NCBI GenBank assembly: GCA_035559535.1
Contig: DATMBG010000012.1
Span: 225,683 to 289,682 of the forward strand
DNA: 64,000 nucleotides
Direction: 5' to 3'
Origin: Candidatus Limnocylindrales bacterium
GTDB lineage: Bacteria; Moduliflexota; Moduliflexia; Moduliflexales; JAUQPW01
Below, one piece after another: positions 53,481-63,082 of this stretch; the stretch's first letter is position 1, and every line of letters begins with the position of its first letter. The notes beneath the pieces are model-generated. The model saw only the letters and a list, made by a program, of their open reading frames with translations. It ran no database searches and was not told the DNA's origin. A program made the position numbers and the translations under genes.

Positions 53481-56400
53481 ATGACTGGTAATGGATTAGG
53501 TGTTGTTCCTCCCTTGCGGAAACTGCTGCTGGTTGTACTGATTGGTCTGGCCTTTCTCTTTGTGGGCTTTTATGTATTTGCTTCAAAGCTCCTTTTAAAC
53601 CACGGCCTGGTAGGAGTTTATTACGCAAATCCTCAATGGAAGGGAACCCCTCAATTTACTCAGATTGATCCTGAAATTTCAGATGAGATTCTCCGAAAAC
53701 ACCGTCCTGCTTTCTCCAGTAATCGATTCAGTGTAGAATGGCGAGGTTTTATTGCTCTTTCCCATTCCGGGCTTTATACTTTTGCCACCCGCTCTGATGA
53801 CGGATCCTGGTTGTATATAGATGATCAGCTTGTAGTGGACAACGGCGGAACCCACGGGTTGGAAGAAGTACGGGGGCAGATCCAACTGGAGAGAGGGATC
53901 CATGAAATTCGGGTAAGGTATTTTCAGGCTGGGGGTTATTACCGTATGGAAATAGCCTGGATCCAACCTTCAGGGACAAATTTCAAAGTCACTCCGGCCC
54001 TGCAAAAAATTCCTTCCCATGTACTTTTTCCTTCTCCCCTCAGTTTCCGACATTATCAGGTTCAGAGAGCAGTAGAGATAATCCTTTTTTTGCTTCCCAG
54101 GGTGTGGGGTTTACTGGGGTTATTTTTTGTAATCCGTTGGATTTTGTCCCTTGTCCGACGTCCGATCCTCATCATCCAAAAGATTTACAACCCCGCAGGG
54201 AGCTCATCGAACCTGCTGCCCCCAGGTAGAGGGCAACCAACAAGAAGTTGGATGGCTATAATCGCCCTGGTGCTGGTGGTATGTGTTTTTTTCTATGACG
54301 TGATCTTTTTGAGAAGGACTCTGTTGACCACCAATTTGGTTCCCAGCACAACCCCTTCGGGAGCTTATGGTTACTCGGGCCGTCGTATTACCACTTCCCC
54401 TGTGATGGATCCCTTTGCTTCGGCATGGATCCATGAGCCGGCTACCCATTTAACTTCCTTGCTCTATCATCGAGGTATCCTCCCCCTATGGGACCCTCAT
54501 ACCGGACTTGGTACACCCCTCAATGCAGACATGATTTCCACGGTGTTTTTTCCTTTAAGTTTTTTGCTCTACCTGACCCCGCATCCGGCCATGTGGGATT
54601 TTTACCTTATACTTCGGATCTTCTTAGCCGGAGTTCTTATGTACCTGTTCCTCAGAAAAGTTTCTCAACTCGACCCACTCAGTGCCTTAGTGGGAGGAAT
54701 GGCCTACATGTTTTGTGGACACATGGTTCTCCATATCAACATCGTCTTTATCCATGCTGCCATGCTACTGCCGGGCTTGATGTACACAACCGAGAAACTC
54801 TATCAAGAGCCTGGAGTCAAACGGGTTGTACTCCAGGGAGGTATGGTGGGATTGATGATTTTAGGAGGTCATCCGGAGCCCAGTTTTTTTGCTATGTTCT
54901 TTGCCACCGGCTACTTTCTCATGCGCTGCTTATTTGCGGAAAAGGAGAAGTATGGAAGACCCTTCACCTCCCGGTTCCTTGACTCTTCCACTCCCTTACT
55001 TCTTTTTTTGCAGCGATTGTTCTGTCTGGCAGGGTCCTATGCCATAGGGTTGCTACTCTGTGCGATCATGGTTCTTCCTTTTTTGGAGTTTGTTCAACTG
55101 TCTTATCTCGGTCGGCATGATCCCAATCTTCTGGTAGGTTTATGGTCTTTACCTCCCCGGGATCTCATTTTATTGGTACTTCCCTATTTCTTTGGACCTC
55201 TTCATCAATCCTGGGATGGAGTCGTTTGGGACTTCCAACCCGGTTATCTGGGGTTTGGAGTTGTTCTTTTGGTCGCTCTGGCTACCCTGGAGGGAATCAG
55301 CTTCCGAAAAAAACATTTGTTCTTTACCCTTATGATTACTTTTTTTCTCATCCAGGGTTACAATCTCATCCAGAGCTTCCATGACTTTGTGGGTCATCTT
55401 CCCTTCTTTAAGGTAAGTCATTTCACCCGATATTTCCCTCCGGAGCTGACGTTTTCCGCCGTTGTCTTAATGAGTACTCAGTTAAACCGTATCAGACAGG
55501 GAAAATATCGGGGCTGGTTGTTGGGAGGATTGGTTTTACTCGGCTGGCTTCTGATTGGTCTGTTATGGAAAGTGACCTATCCCAGGATGGTGGAAAAACC
55601 CAATGGGGCCATTTTATTGAAGGATGCCTTTTGGCAAACCTTACCCGCCTTAGTTTTAGGAGGACTCATTCTACTCGGGTTGTGGTTAAAGTCTCTCAGA
55701 GTTCTGACCCAGACAGGTTTTGCGACCTGGATAGGGCTGGGGCTGATAGGAGAGTTATTTATCTTGATGCCCCACGATCATATGGATCGATATCCTCCTT
55801 TCGTAGAACCCCCCTTTGTTAAGTTCTTAAAGTCGGATCCGGAGACATTCCGGGTATATGCTCTGGATGGGTATTTGTATCCTAATACCCCCAGTGCCTA
55901 TGAGTTAAACAGTATTGGGTTTGTGAACGGATTGATCAATCGGCGGTTCTGGATGTTTGCAGCCAACTTAATCGACAAAGAGCTCTATACCAACTGGTTT
56001 TTTACAGGAGGCCTTCCGGTAGGGGAGATTCGGAATGTGGACAATCGGTTTTTCAATCTCTTGAACCTGAAATATGTAGTGACCGATAAGCAAGGAGCTC
56101 CCCCTTATTTTCATTTAGAGAGTAGTGTCTATCCCATGGGAGGTGGAGCGGTTCCAGCGGAATCTCTGGTCCCCGGAGTCTCGGTAGGTCAGACGTTCAT
56201 CTCCCATGGAGATCTTTGTGCCATCGGTCTTTTTTTTGGAACCTATCAGCGGTTTAATACCGGAAGAGTTTTATTTAAACTGAAAGAATCTCCCACCAGC
56301 GAGACCATTTTATATACTACCTGGATCCCCATGACCGACATCCAGGATAATACTTATTATACCGTTTCATTTCCACCTATTCCGGGATCCAAAGGTAAGA

Positions 56401-57176
56401 CCTTCTATTTTGAATTAACGGCCCCTGAAGCCACCGTATCCAATACGGTAACTCTCTGGACAAATCAATTAGACCTTTACCCGGAGGGACAACTTTACCT
56501 GAACGGACAACCTGCCCCAGGAGATGCCGGCTTTAAAGTCTATAGCTTCGCCTCCCAGGCTTCCTTTGAAGAAGTTTATGATGGAGAAGTAAAAGTATAT
56601 CGGAATCATCGGGTATTACCCAGAGCATTTATCGTTCATCAGGCCGAAGTCATCTGGGATCCGGAACCTTCGGTACGAGAAGCGAAGGTGTTGGAGCGAT
56701 TGAAAGATGATCACTTCGACCTGGGTCGTCAGATCATTCTTGAGAAGGAACCTTCGGTGCGGCATGACGATCTCTTCAGGTTGGAAGACTATAACACCAC
56801 CTCAACCCTCCCGGGTTCTACTACCCTGGAAGATAATTCCCAGGCCCGAATCGTCCGCTATGAACCGACCAGAATCTCCATTAAAACTAAGGCAGAACGC
56901 CCAGGCTTCCTGGTTCTGAGTGATTCTTTCTATCCCGGCTGGCGGGCTTATATAGATGGAAAAGAATCGGAGATCCTTTTGACGGATTATTTTATACGGT
57001 CTGTTTTCCTACCTTCTGGAGAGCACGAGGTCCTGTTTAAATATGAACCTGCTTCCTATAAAGTCGGGGCCTGGTTAACCCTTATGGGATTGGGCTCTTT
57101 CATGGCTACTCTTTCCGGTACGTGGATTCTTAAGGTAAGGGGCTCGAATGGATGTAAGGAAGAAGATGAGGGTTAG
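53481..57176 (+). CDS. YfhO-family multispanning membrane protein with N-terminal PA14 domain
   Basis: A 1231-aa protein. TM1 at about 18-38. A PA14 domain spans 45-175, with GVYYANPQWKGTPQF, ATRSDDGSWLYIDDQLVVDN and GIHEIRVRYFQAGGYYRMEI; PA14 domains commonly bind carbohydrates. From about 185 to 800 there are 12 or more hydrophobic helices and a GT-C-like segment (HEPATHLTSLLYHRGILPLW). The end resembles YfhO: LSDSFYPGWRAYIDGKESEI and GEHEVLFKYEPASYKVGAWL. An internal beta domain (about 870-1010) matches the preceding gene's C-terminus. YfhO proteins glycosylate lipid-linked or teichoic-acid-type substrates in other bacteria; the donor and acceptor here are unknown. The next gene overlaps its end. 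Confidence 0.82.
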   Translation: MTGNGLGVVPPLRKLLLVVLIGLAFLFVGFYVFASKLLLNHGLVGVYYANPQWKGTPQFTQIDPEISDEILRKHRPAFSSNRFSVEWRGFIALSHSGLYTFATRSDDGSWLYIDDQLVVDNGGTHGLEEVRGQIQLERGIHEIRVRYFQAGGYYRMEIAWIQPSGTNFKVTPALQKIPSHVLFPSPLSFRHYQVQRAVEIILFLLPRVWGLLGLFFVIRWILSLVRRPILIIQKIYNPAGSSSNLLPPGRGQPTRSWMAIIALVLVVCVFFYDVIFLRRTLLTTNLVPSTTPSGAYGYSGRRITTSPVMDPFASAWIHEPATHLTSLLYHRGILPLWDPHTGLGTPLNADMISTVFFPLSFLLYLTPHPAMWDFYLILRIFLAGVLMYLFLRKVSQLDPLSALVGGMAYMFCGHMVLHINIVFIHAAMLLPGLMYTTEKLYQEPGVKRVVLQGGMVGLMILGGHPEPSFFAMFFATGYFLMRCLFAEKEKYGRPFTSRFLDSSTPLLLFLQRLFCLAGSYAIGLLLCAIMVLPFLEFVQLSYLGRHDPNLLVGLWSLPPRDLILLVLPYFFGPLHQSWDGVVWDFQPGYLGFGVVLLVALATLEGISFRKKHLFFTLMITFFLIQGYNLIQSFHDFVGHLPFFKVSHFTRYFPPELTFSAVVLMSTQLNRIRQGKYRGWLLGGLVLLGWLLIGLLWKVTYPRMVEKPNGAILLKDAFWQTLPALVLGGLILLGLWLKSLRVLTQTGFATWIGLGLIGELFILMPHDHMDRYPPFVEPPFVKFLKSDPETFRVYALDGYLYPNTPSAYELNSIGFVNGLINRRFWMFAANLIDKELYTNWFFTGGLPVGEIRNVDNRFFNLLNLKYVVTDKQGAPPYFHLESSVYPMGGGAVPAESLVPGVSVGQTFISHGDLCAIGLFFGTYQRFNTGRVLFKLKESPTSETILYTTWIPMTDIQDNTYYTVSFPPIPGSKGKTFYFELTAPEATVSNTVTLWTNQLDLYPEGQLYLNGQPAPGDAGFKVYSFASQASFEEVYDGEVKVYRNHRVLPRAFIVHQAEVIWDPEPSVREAKVLERLKDDHFDLGRQIILEKEPSVRHDDLFRLEDYNTTSTLPGSTTLEDNSQARIVRYEPTRISIKTKAERPGFLVLSDSFYPGWRAYIDGKESEILLTDYFIRSVFLPSGEHEVLFKYEPASYKVGAWLTLMGLGSFMATLSGTWILKVRGSNGCKEEDEG

Positions 57177-58689
57177 AGGATTCAAAGAAATAGCGTTTTT
57201 CCAATATGCTGTAAAAGTCTTACCGGTTCTTGTATTACCCATCCTGGTGCTTTTCAGATACGGCTATATCGTCCAGAGCTGCTTCCAATATGACGATTTT
57301 GTCTATCTTTTTGATTTACATTGGATGAAGCTAACCGACTATCTGTCGGCCTCATTGGGCGGTCATTTTTATCCACTTTTTAAGTTAGAAGTTTTAATCC
57401 TTTATAAGTTGTTTGGGTACGACAGTCATTCTTTTTTTGTCATTCTCCTCACGGTTCATATCCTTAATTCTCTTCTTTTCTATTCCATTCTCCAAAAAAT
57501 GGATGTTCATCCTTTTCTTGCTTTTCTTTTTTCAGGACTATGGGGTACCAGTGCGGTATTTTACAGAGGAATGGAATGGCATGCGGCCCTGGGAGCCCTT
57601 TCGTTCTCAACACTTTTTTTCCTCCTGGCCATACTCCTTGCCAGAAGGGCTTTTAGATCTGATTCTATCTCGATAAAATATTATTTTTCGGCGCTTATAC
57701 TGGCCCTTGGACCGATTTTCTTTATTTCGGGTTATGTGTATACCATCCTGGTATTTCCCCTGGCCTGGAGTATGGGTTATACCCAGGGTTTAAAATTCAG
57801 ATCGAAAAAGGTCCTGGGAATGTTATTTCCCTTACTTCCTTTGGCTATCCTGACCATTATCCATCTTTCCCTGGCTCGAACTTCCACTCTCCTGGACAGA
57901 CAGATCATCCTGAATTATTTTCCAAGGGTACTTCTTTATTTTACTTCAAACGGATGGGCAGGGTTCCTCGGATTTCCCGAGCATAGTACCCTGGCCGGTG
58001 TCCTCGCGATAGGTACATTCTTTGTAGGGGTCGGGCTAAGTCGTCCCGGCAAAACAGCTTTATTTCGATTCGTCTTACTATTTGCGGTGATCCTTTGTTT
58101 TTACACAGTTGTCCATATAGGACGAACGACCCCTTATCTGATTTTATATAATTTTAACTCAGAAACTGCCTTAAAGGCCCTGACCGAATATAGTCGCTAT
58201 CAATATTTTCCATCTTTACTCATCGCCATGTCTCTGGCTCTCCTCTTCGAGCAGTTCCGTAAGATTTTACAGAAAGCGCGATCTTCCTCTGTTTCTACTC
58301 TCTGGTTAGGGAGTATCTTCCTGCTTTCGGCCGTTGTTTTTTGGGGTAATACCCTTAATCTAAGGGCCAGTCGTATTGTTATGGAATGCGCCATCGCCGA
58401 TAGTTTCGATCAAAACTTCATCTCCCGCATCCGCTCAAACGGAACAACTCAACCCATCTATTTTTATAACAGTGAGGAGCCTATCAACGGTTTTGTGGGA
58501 AAGAATATTTATCCGGGGCTTGCAGCAAAATTTTGGGTTATGCAATCCCCTTATACCTCCCGGTATAATATCCGCTTTATTGAGCCGGATCCCCATGTGG
58601 TCACTTACTGGCAAAAAGTATTCCCTGAATTTGGAAAATTATTGATTACAAAAGCCCCAAAGGATATAGAAATTCATAAATATTTCTAA
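57148..58689 (+). CDS. Multispanning membrane protein, GT-C glycosyltransferase-like
   Basis: A 513-aa integral membrane protein with about 10-11 hydrophobic helices. In the first periplasmic loop FQYDDFVYLFDLHWMKLTDY carries the acidic pair typical of GT-C (PMT/ArnT-like) enzymes. GGHFYPLFKLEVLILYKLFG follows, as in dolichyl-phosphate-mannose-type transferases. The C-terminal 120 residues form a soluble domain (FISRIRSNGTTQPIYFYNSE). No catalytic proof can be given. Its start overlaps the YfhO-like gene by 29 bp; ATG 57166 is an alternative. Its place right after the YfhO-like gene suggests joint work on the same glycan or lipid. Confidence 0.72.
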   Translation: MDVRKKMRVRGFKEIAFFQYAVKVLPVLVLPILVLFRYGYIVQSCFQYDDFVYLFDLHWMKLTDYLSASLGGHFYPLFKLEVLILYKLFGYDSHSFFVILLTVHILNSLLFYSILQKMDVHPFLAFLFSGLWGTSAVFYRGMEWHAALGALSFSTLFFLLAILLARRAFRSDSISIKYYFSALILALGPIFFISGYVYTILVFPLAWSMGYTQGLKFRSKKVLGMLFPLLPLAILTIIHLSLARTSTLLDRQIILNYFPRVLLYFTSNGWAGFLGFPEHSTLAGVLAIGTFFVGVGLSRPGKTALFRFVLLFAVILCFYTVVHIGRTTPYLILYNFNSETALKALTEYSRYQYFPSLLIAMSLALLFEQFRKILQKARSSSVSTLWLGSIFLLSAVVFWGNTLNLRASRIVMECAIADSFDQNFISRIRSNGTTQPIYFYNSEEPINGFVGKNIYPGLAAKFWVMQSPYTSRYNIRFIEPDPHVVTYWQKVFPEFGKLLITKAPKDIEIHKYF

Positions 58690-59065
58690 TTTAATCCAGC
58701 TCTTCAAAATTTTTTTCTAAAGGTATGTTAAACCTTGACTATTTATTCTAATGAGAGAACTTTTATAACAGTAAAGAAGTAAAAACCGAAAAATCATAAA
58801 ACAGGATCCTTTAGTTATAGAGATAGTCCCTTTCCTATTTCGGAGGCTAAGGGGTTATTTAGCTGTGTAATTCTGTAGCTAGGGAATTATACCTTTTCAA
58901 GCTGATGGGGAGCCTGTCCTTGCACGGAGCGACAGGAGTTGGCATCTACTGGAGTGAAAGGGACAAAGCCATCTCTTTGCTTTGTGGAATTGTTTTGCTC
59001 CTGTTGTCACTCGTCGGGGTAAGTTTGGGGTATCCTTTTCAACTTGAAAAGGCATTACAGGAAAG
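58690..59065. other. Leader region of the glycine-zipper lipoprotein gene: structured, with a 9-1-9 palindrome
   Basis: A perfect palindrome CCTTTTCAA-C-TTGAAAAGG lies at 59034-59052, 26 bp before the lipoprotein start, like a repressor operator or an RNA hairpin. Earlier in the region CTGTC-(cttgcacggagc)-GACAG and ACAAAG-...-CTTTGT can also pair. The first half (58690-58880) is A/T-rich. No gene is visible. The sequence does not match any riboswitch class I can recognise. Confidence 0.5.
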
Positions 59066-59077
59066 GTGAAACAGATC

Positions 59078-59662
59078 ATGAAAAACAAAGTTTTCATCGG
59101 AAGTCTTTGTCTTTTACTTATAGTAGTGACGGCAGGGTGTGGAGGAACTACCGAGAGACATAAAGGTGCCATTATCGGTGGTGCCGCCGGTGCAGGGGCA
59201 GGTGCAGTTATTGCGGGAGTGGCCGGGGGAAACGAATTGGTGGGTGCTCTGCTGGGAGGTTTGGCAGGGGCTCTGTTGGGGGACTACATTCAGAAACAGG
59301 AGGCCACTCGGGAAGCGACGGTTAATAAATACGGCAGTCCTTCGGGGACCCTTGTCAAGTTAGAAGAGGTACAGGTTATTCCTTCCACCGCTCGCCCGGG
59401 AGATCGGGTAAATCTCCAAATGAGGTACGCGGTATTAGGAAGCACTCCTCCAACAGTGGTCACCGAAGAGTGGCGGATCAGTCAGGGTAACGAAAATATT
59501 GGAAATACCAGTATCCAGGTCCAACGCCCGGATGGGACCTATGTAACCACTGTTCCTATCACGCTTCCCTCAAACGCCAGACCGGGTACCTATACCCTGC
59601 AGGCCAGAGTCAGTGCCAATGGGGTTGTAGATACAGAGACGACCCGTCTTCAGGTTCGATAA
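59078..59662 (+). CDS. Glycine-zipper lipoprotein
   Basis: A 194-aa exported lipoprotein. The N-terminus MKNKVFIGSLCLLLIVVTAG ends in a lipobox-like VTAGC, with acylation at the Cys. A glycine zipper follows (GAIIGGAAGAGAGAVIAGVA and ELVGALLGGLAGALLGDYIQ), a pair of helices of the rick_17kDa/2TM type found in surface-exposed or outer-membrane proteins. The C-terminal 110 residues are beta-rich (LVKLEEVQVIPSTARPGDRV...PITLPSNARPGTYTLQARVS), like an Ig-like or NEW3 domain. ATG 59078 is preferred, with GGAAAGG 11 bp before it; GTG 59066 is possible. An intrinsic terminator follows. Role: envelope; not further defined. Confidence 0.8.
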   Translation: MKNKVFIGSLCLLLIVVTAGCGGTTERHKGAIIGGAAGAGAGAVIAGVAGGNELVGALLGGLAGALLGDYIQKQEATREATVNKYGSPSGTLVKLEEVQVIPSTARPGDRVNLQMRYAVLGSTPPTVVTEEWRISQGNENIGNTSIQVQRPDGTYVTTVPITLPSNARPGTYTLQARVSANGVVDTETTRLQVR

Positions 59663-59680
59663 AACCTTCTACCTTATCCC

Positions 59681-59722
59681 CCTTTCCCCTCTTTCGAAGC
59701 TTCGGAAGAGGGGAAAGGCTTT
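59681..59722 (+). terminator. Terminator-like hairpin after the glycine-zipper gene
   Basis: A 13-bp perfect stem CCTTTCCCCTCTT / AAGAGGGGAAAGG (59681-59693, 59706-59718) with a 12-nt loop is followed by CTTTT. It can also be read as the left part of the inverted-repeat element at 59724-59874. Confidence 0.65.
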
Positions 59723-59723
59723 T

Positions 59724-59874
59724 AGGAGTATTTTTTTAATTTTAGACCGTTCCCCTCGTCCCGAGCCCAGTTGAAGGGGTGAATTCCCGGCCAGAGGCTG
59801 AGGGTCGTCCTCCGACCAGCTCAATGCAAACAAGGCAGGGGATTCGCAAACGACTGACTCAAAAAAATACCCCT
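59724..59874. repeat. Inverted-repeat element between the lipoprotein gene and the radical SAM gene
   Basis: AGGAGTATTTTTTT (59724-59737) and AAAAAAATACCCCT (59861-59874) form a 14-bp inverted pair with one mismatch. Just outside them, CCCCTCTTT... and ...AGGAGGGGAAAG are also complementary in part. The interior is gene-free. Possibly another short palindromic or MITE-type repeat. Confidence 0.5.
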
Positions 59875-59952
59875 GTAAGGAGGGGAAAGAAGCATGGGAG
59901 AAAAGGGTGAGGTTGTTTTTATAGCCGGAACAACCCGGATCGTTACGACCCG

Positions 59953-62112
59953 TTATTTTACCGTAACAGGTACTTCCAGAGTCTGTCGGGTATATTGATG
60001 GAACCAGATTTGGTTGCCTGAGAGGAGGTCCCATTTAAGTAGGTAGCGACCGCTTGTTTCAGGAGCTGTAAGCCGGGCCTGGATGGTTATTTCTTGTAAA
60101 GGAAGTAAATCGTGAGGAAGTAAGGTTCTGGTCCCTTCACATACCAGGGATTCATCTTCTGCACGGAACCATTGATAGGAACATTGAACAGCGTGGGGCC
60201 CACTTCGGAACCAGGGACTGAAACTGGTATTTTTAAAAGTCAAAGGAATCGTATAAGTTTGTCCGCTTTCCATTTCTTTTGGAGTACCATGATTAATATA
60301 TTCGACCCGATAAAAGATCTCTTCGGCTTTTCTTAAAGGAACTGATTGGTCATAAGATTGGGCCATTTGATCTCCCAAGCTATTCCATAAGCAGTGCCAG
60401 TAGTCTGTGGAGGATTCTAGAAGAATCTGGAGGCTCCGCTCGAGTTCATTCCCTTGTCGGGCCAGTAAGTTCAAAGCCCGGAGAGTATCCCCATTGAAAT
60501 CTATCTGCCTTTCGAAGCTCTTTCCGGTGTATTCGGTGAGATGGTTGAGATATTTGACCACAGTCGCATTAAAGTCCCTTTGGCGCTTCAACATAAGCTC
60601 ACAGAACTGTATGACCTGGAGATTGAAGAGTTGTTGATTTCGGAGGATATGCTCCAGGTACGCCCGAAGAGGTCGAAAGAGAAGCTTCTTCGCAAATACA
60701 ATCAACCGACCGAGAAAACGCCGATGGGACTTGATCTCATAATTAAAATCAGGAGCCTGGGTTTGTTTCATGGTAGTTACGGCATCCCCCAGCTCATCCG
60801 GCAAAGTATGGGATTTCTCCAACCCAGGGCTTCCTTTTCGATCCTCTGAGAGAAGCTGCCATTTGGTATTTAAAGCTAGAGTCTGATTCCCCAATTTAAG
60901 GTTTAAGGGAGGGGGATGACTCCAGGGGCCCGGCTCGGTATAATCGGTATCCAGTCGGTACATCCGCTTGAGGGAATTTAAACGGATCTCAATGGGAGTC
61001 GTCTCGGCATCTGGATACAACGGTTCGTAGGAGGTAAAAACTTTAGCTACAATGCCACATTGTTTACAATCCGAGAGATCATGATTTAAGAGCTTACGCC
61101 GGATCCTTTGATAATTTTCGTTATTCCAAATTTCCAGAGGGGAAGCCTCTTTGACATTACCCATAATATTGGGCATAAAACAGCAGGGGCGTACATTGCC
61201 GTCTACATCCACCAGCATCTCCTGCCAGGGAGAACGGCAGAAGGGTATGTCTCGAATTCGAGATTCTATAAAAGGTCGATGAATGGTTCGATAGGGATAA
61301 GGTACACGGCTTGATGCCAGTAACGAGGAAACCTGTTCGGTTTCGGCGTTCTGAGAATCTCGCAGTAATTCCTCATCGGTCCAGGCAATATGGCAGAGCT
61401 TAATTCCCAACTCATCGGCTTTCTTCTTGGCGATTCGATAATAATGCTTTTCGACAACCGGATCGAGGGTTTGGTAGAGTTGGACCCCTGTAGGAGCCGT
61501 TAAAAGCCTCAAAACGTGGATCTCCCTGGCTCCAACCTCGTGGGCCAGTTCCACAAAAAGCGGCAGCTCCTGGATATTTTTTTTCATGGCCACAAAGACC
61601 AGAGTTATATAGGGTATTTCGGTTTTCTTCTGTTCTTTATAGGCTTTAATCAGCTTCAGGTTGTTGACGACCCGTTCGAAGTTACTCCCAACCCGGATGG
61701 ATCGATACGTCTGCGGCGTGGCCGCATCCATAGACACACTAATATGGGTCAAACCACCAGCCACAATTTTATCGATATATTTATCCGCTGTCAGAAGGTT
61801 CGTAGAAACATAACTCTTGGGGGGTCGGACTTCATTGATAATGTCCAGATAGTACTCCGGATTTTTGGTTGCCAGGATCTCCCCCGCATCGTTCCATCGG
61901 ATCTCCATGGGATAAGGGAATATTTGCCGGACACTTTCAAAAACTTCCGGGCTCATATCGTGATGGTTCATGTACTTGGTAAAGCACATGATGCAGTCAA
62001 TATCACAATCGTTGGTAATGGCTACATCCAACGTCAAAGGTTTAGATTCCAATACGATCTTCCTTTGAGCAACTTCTTGCTTGTTAAGAAGTAAATTTTG
62101 CTGTCTCAGCAT
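59953..62112 (-). CDS. Radical SAM/SPASM protein with C-terminal Ig-like domain
   Basis: A 719-aa protein. The radical SAM motif is DVAITNDCDIDCIMCFTKYM (C-x3-C-x2-C) near residue 40. The SPASM domain has CRSPWQEMLVDVDGNVRPCC, followed by FMPNIMGNV and the closing CKQCG, giving two auxiliary clusters or one plus a variant. Residues 400-590 are largely helical (LLFRPLRAYLEHILRNQQLF), and the last 120 residues resemble an Ig-like domain (YTIPLTFKNTSFSPWFRSGP, ETSGRYLLKWDLLSGNQIWF). The start is set at 62112 because AAAGGAT precedes it. The substrate is unknown; an Ig-like module and the glycan genes around it suggest modification of a surface sugar or peptide. Confidence 0.82.
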   Translation of the reverse strand: MLRQQNLLLNKQEVAQRKIVLESKPLTLDVAITNDCDIDCIMCFTKYMNHHDMSPEVFESVRQIFPYPMEIRWNDAGEILATKNPEYYLDIINEVRPPKSYVSTNLLTADKYIDKIVAGGLTHISVSMDAATPQTYRSIRVGSNFERVVNNLKLIKAYKEQKKTEIPYITLVFVAMKKNIQELPLFVELAHEVGAREIHVLRLLTAPTGVQLYQTLDPVVEKHYYRIAKKKADELGIKLCHIAWTDEELLRDSQNAETEQVSSLLASSRVPYPYRTIHRPFIESRIRDIPFCRSPWQEMLVDVDGNVRPCCFMPNIMGNVKEASPLEIWNNENYQRIRRKLLNHDLSDCKQCGIVAKVFTSYEPLYPDAETTPIEIRLNSLKRMYRLDTDYTEPGPWSHPPPLNLKLGNQTLALNTKWQLLSEDRKGSPGLEKSHTLPDELGDAVTTMKQTQAPDFNYEIKSHRRFLGRLIVFAKKLLFRPLRAYLEHILRNQQLFNLQVIQFCELMLKRQRDFNATVVKYLNHLTEYTGKSFERQIDFNGDTLRALNLLARQGNELERSLQILLESSTDYWHCLWNSLGDQMAQSYDQSVPLRKAEEIFYRVEYINHGTPKEMESGQTYTIPLTFKNTSFSPWFRSGPHAVQCSYQWFRAEDESLVCEGTRTLLPHDLLPLQEITIQARLTAPETSGRYLLKWDLLSGNQIWFHQYTRQTLEVPVTVK

Positions 62113-62383
62113 GGGAGATCCTTTATATAAAAAGATGATGAACCTTGATAAAGAGATTTTACCTTGAATCAAAGTTATTAATTATCCCTGCTCCTGTCAA
62201 GTTTAAAGAGAGAAGATTTGTGTTATTTTTGATGTTTCTTCTACAAGGATTAAAAAACACTTTAACTTTTTCCTTGCCGGAATCTCAATTCCTGCTTCAT
62301 ACTATAGGTCATGGTAACCGGATCTATTTTAGGCCCATGGATTAAAGAAGCATCTGTGAGATTTCTGAAATTTCGATAGAAGA

Positions 62384-63082
62384 ATGGTTATGATAAAAAT
62401 TCATTATTTACAACATGTTCCGTTCGAAGGTCTCGCCAGCATCGAACAATGGGCGAAGACCAGAGGTCACTTGCTGTCTGTCACCAGGTTTTATCAAAAC
62501 GAACCGTTACCCCCGGTTGATGAAATTGACTGGCTGGTGGTTTTAGGTGGGCCCATGAACATTTACGAAGAGGACAGGTATCCCTGGTTGTCCAGGGAGA
62601 AACGGTTCATTGAGCAGGTAATTTCAAAAGAGAAAGTTGTTTTAGGCATCTGTTTGGGTTCGCAGTTAATTGCTGATGTTCTGGGTGCAAGGGTGTTCCG
62701 AAACCGTTACAAGGAAATAGGCTGGTTTCCCATTGAATTTACCCCTGAAGCCCAGACCTCGCCGCTTTTCAACTTCTTACCCCCGCGACTCACAGCTTTT
62801 CACTGGCATGGTGATACTTTCGAATTACCACGGGGTACGGTCTGGCTGGCTCAAAGTGAAGGATGTCAGAACCAGGCGTTTCTCTATAAAGAAAAAGTTC
62901 TCGGCTTACAGTTTCATCTGGAGTCCACAAAGGAAAGCGTTGAACAACTCCTCGCCAACTGTGCAGATGAGCTTGTTGAAGGCAGGTACATTCAAAAACC
63001 AGATGAAATACTGTCCCACGAGACTGACTTTGAGAAAATCAACCAGGCCCTGTATGGTATCCTGGACAGAATGTCCCGTTAA
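62384..63082 (+). CDS. Class I glutamine amidotransferase domain protein (GMP synthase-like)
   Basis: A 232-aa stand-alone GATase1-type protein. The catalytic Cys lies in VVLGICLGSQLIADVLG and the His in GLQFHLEST, the expected triad with Glu. WLVVLGGPMNIYEEDRYPWL is the oxyanion strand typical of YfeJ-like and GuaA-N-like proteins. The protein is related to gamma-glutamyl hydrolase-like enzymes involved in amine or glutathione metabolism; a synthetase partner is not nearby, so it may act alone. ATG 62384 is chosen, with ATG 62390 as an alternative. It is transcribed away from the radical SAM gene. Confidence 0.88.
   Translation: MVMIKIHYLQHVPFEGLASIEQWAKTRGHLLSVTRFYQNEPLPPVDEIDWLVVLGGPMNIYEEDRYPWLSREKRFIEQVISKEKVVLGICLGSQLIADVLGARVFRNRYKEIGWFPIEFTPEAQTSPLFNFLPPRLTAFHWHGDTFELPRGTVWLAQSEGCQNQAFLYKEKVLGLQFHLESTKESVEQLLANCADELVEGRYIQKPDEILSHETDFEKINQALYGILDRMSR

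Noticed and set aside
58880..59030. Cyclic-di-GMP (GEMM) riboswitch before the lipoprotein gene
   Set aside because: Some stems exist, but the conserved core bases could not be found.
59669..60034. 121-codon minus-strand frame
   Set aside because: It overlaps the end of the radical SAM gene and runs through inverted-repeat DNA; no family resemblance.
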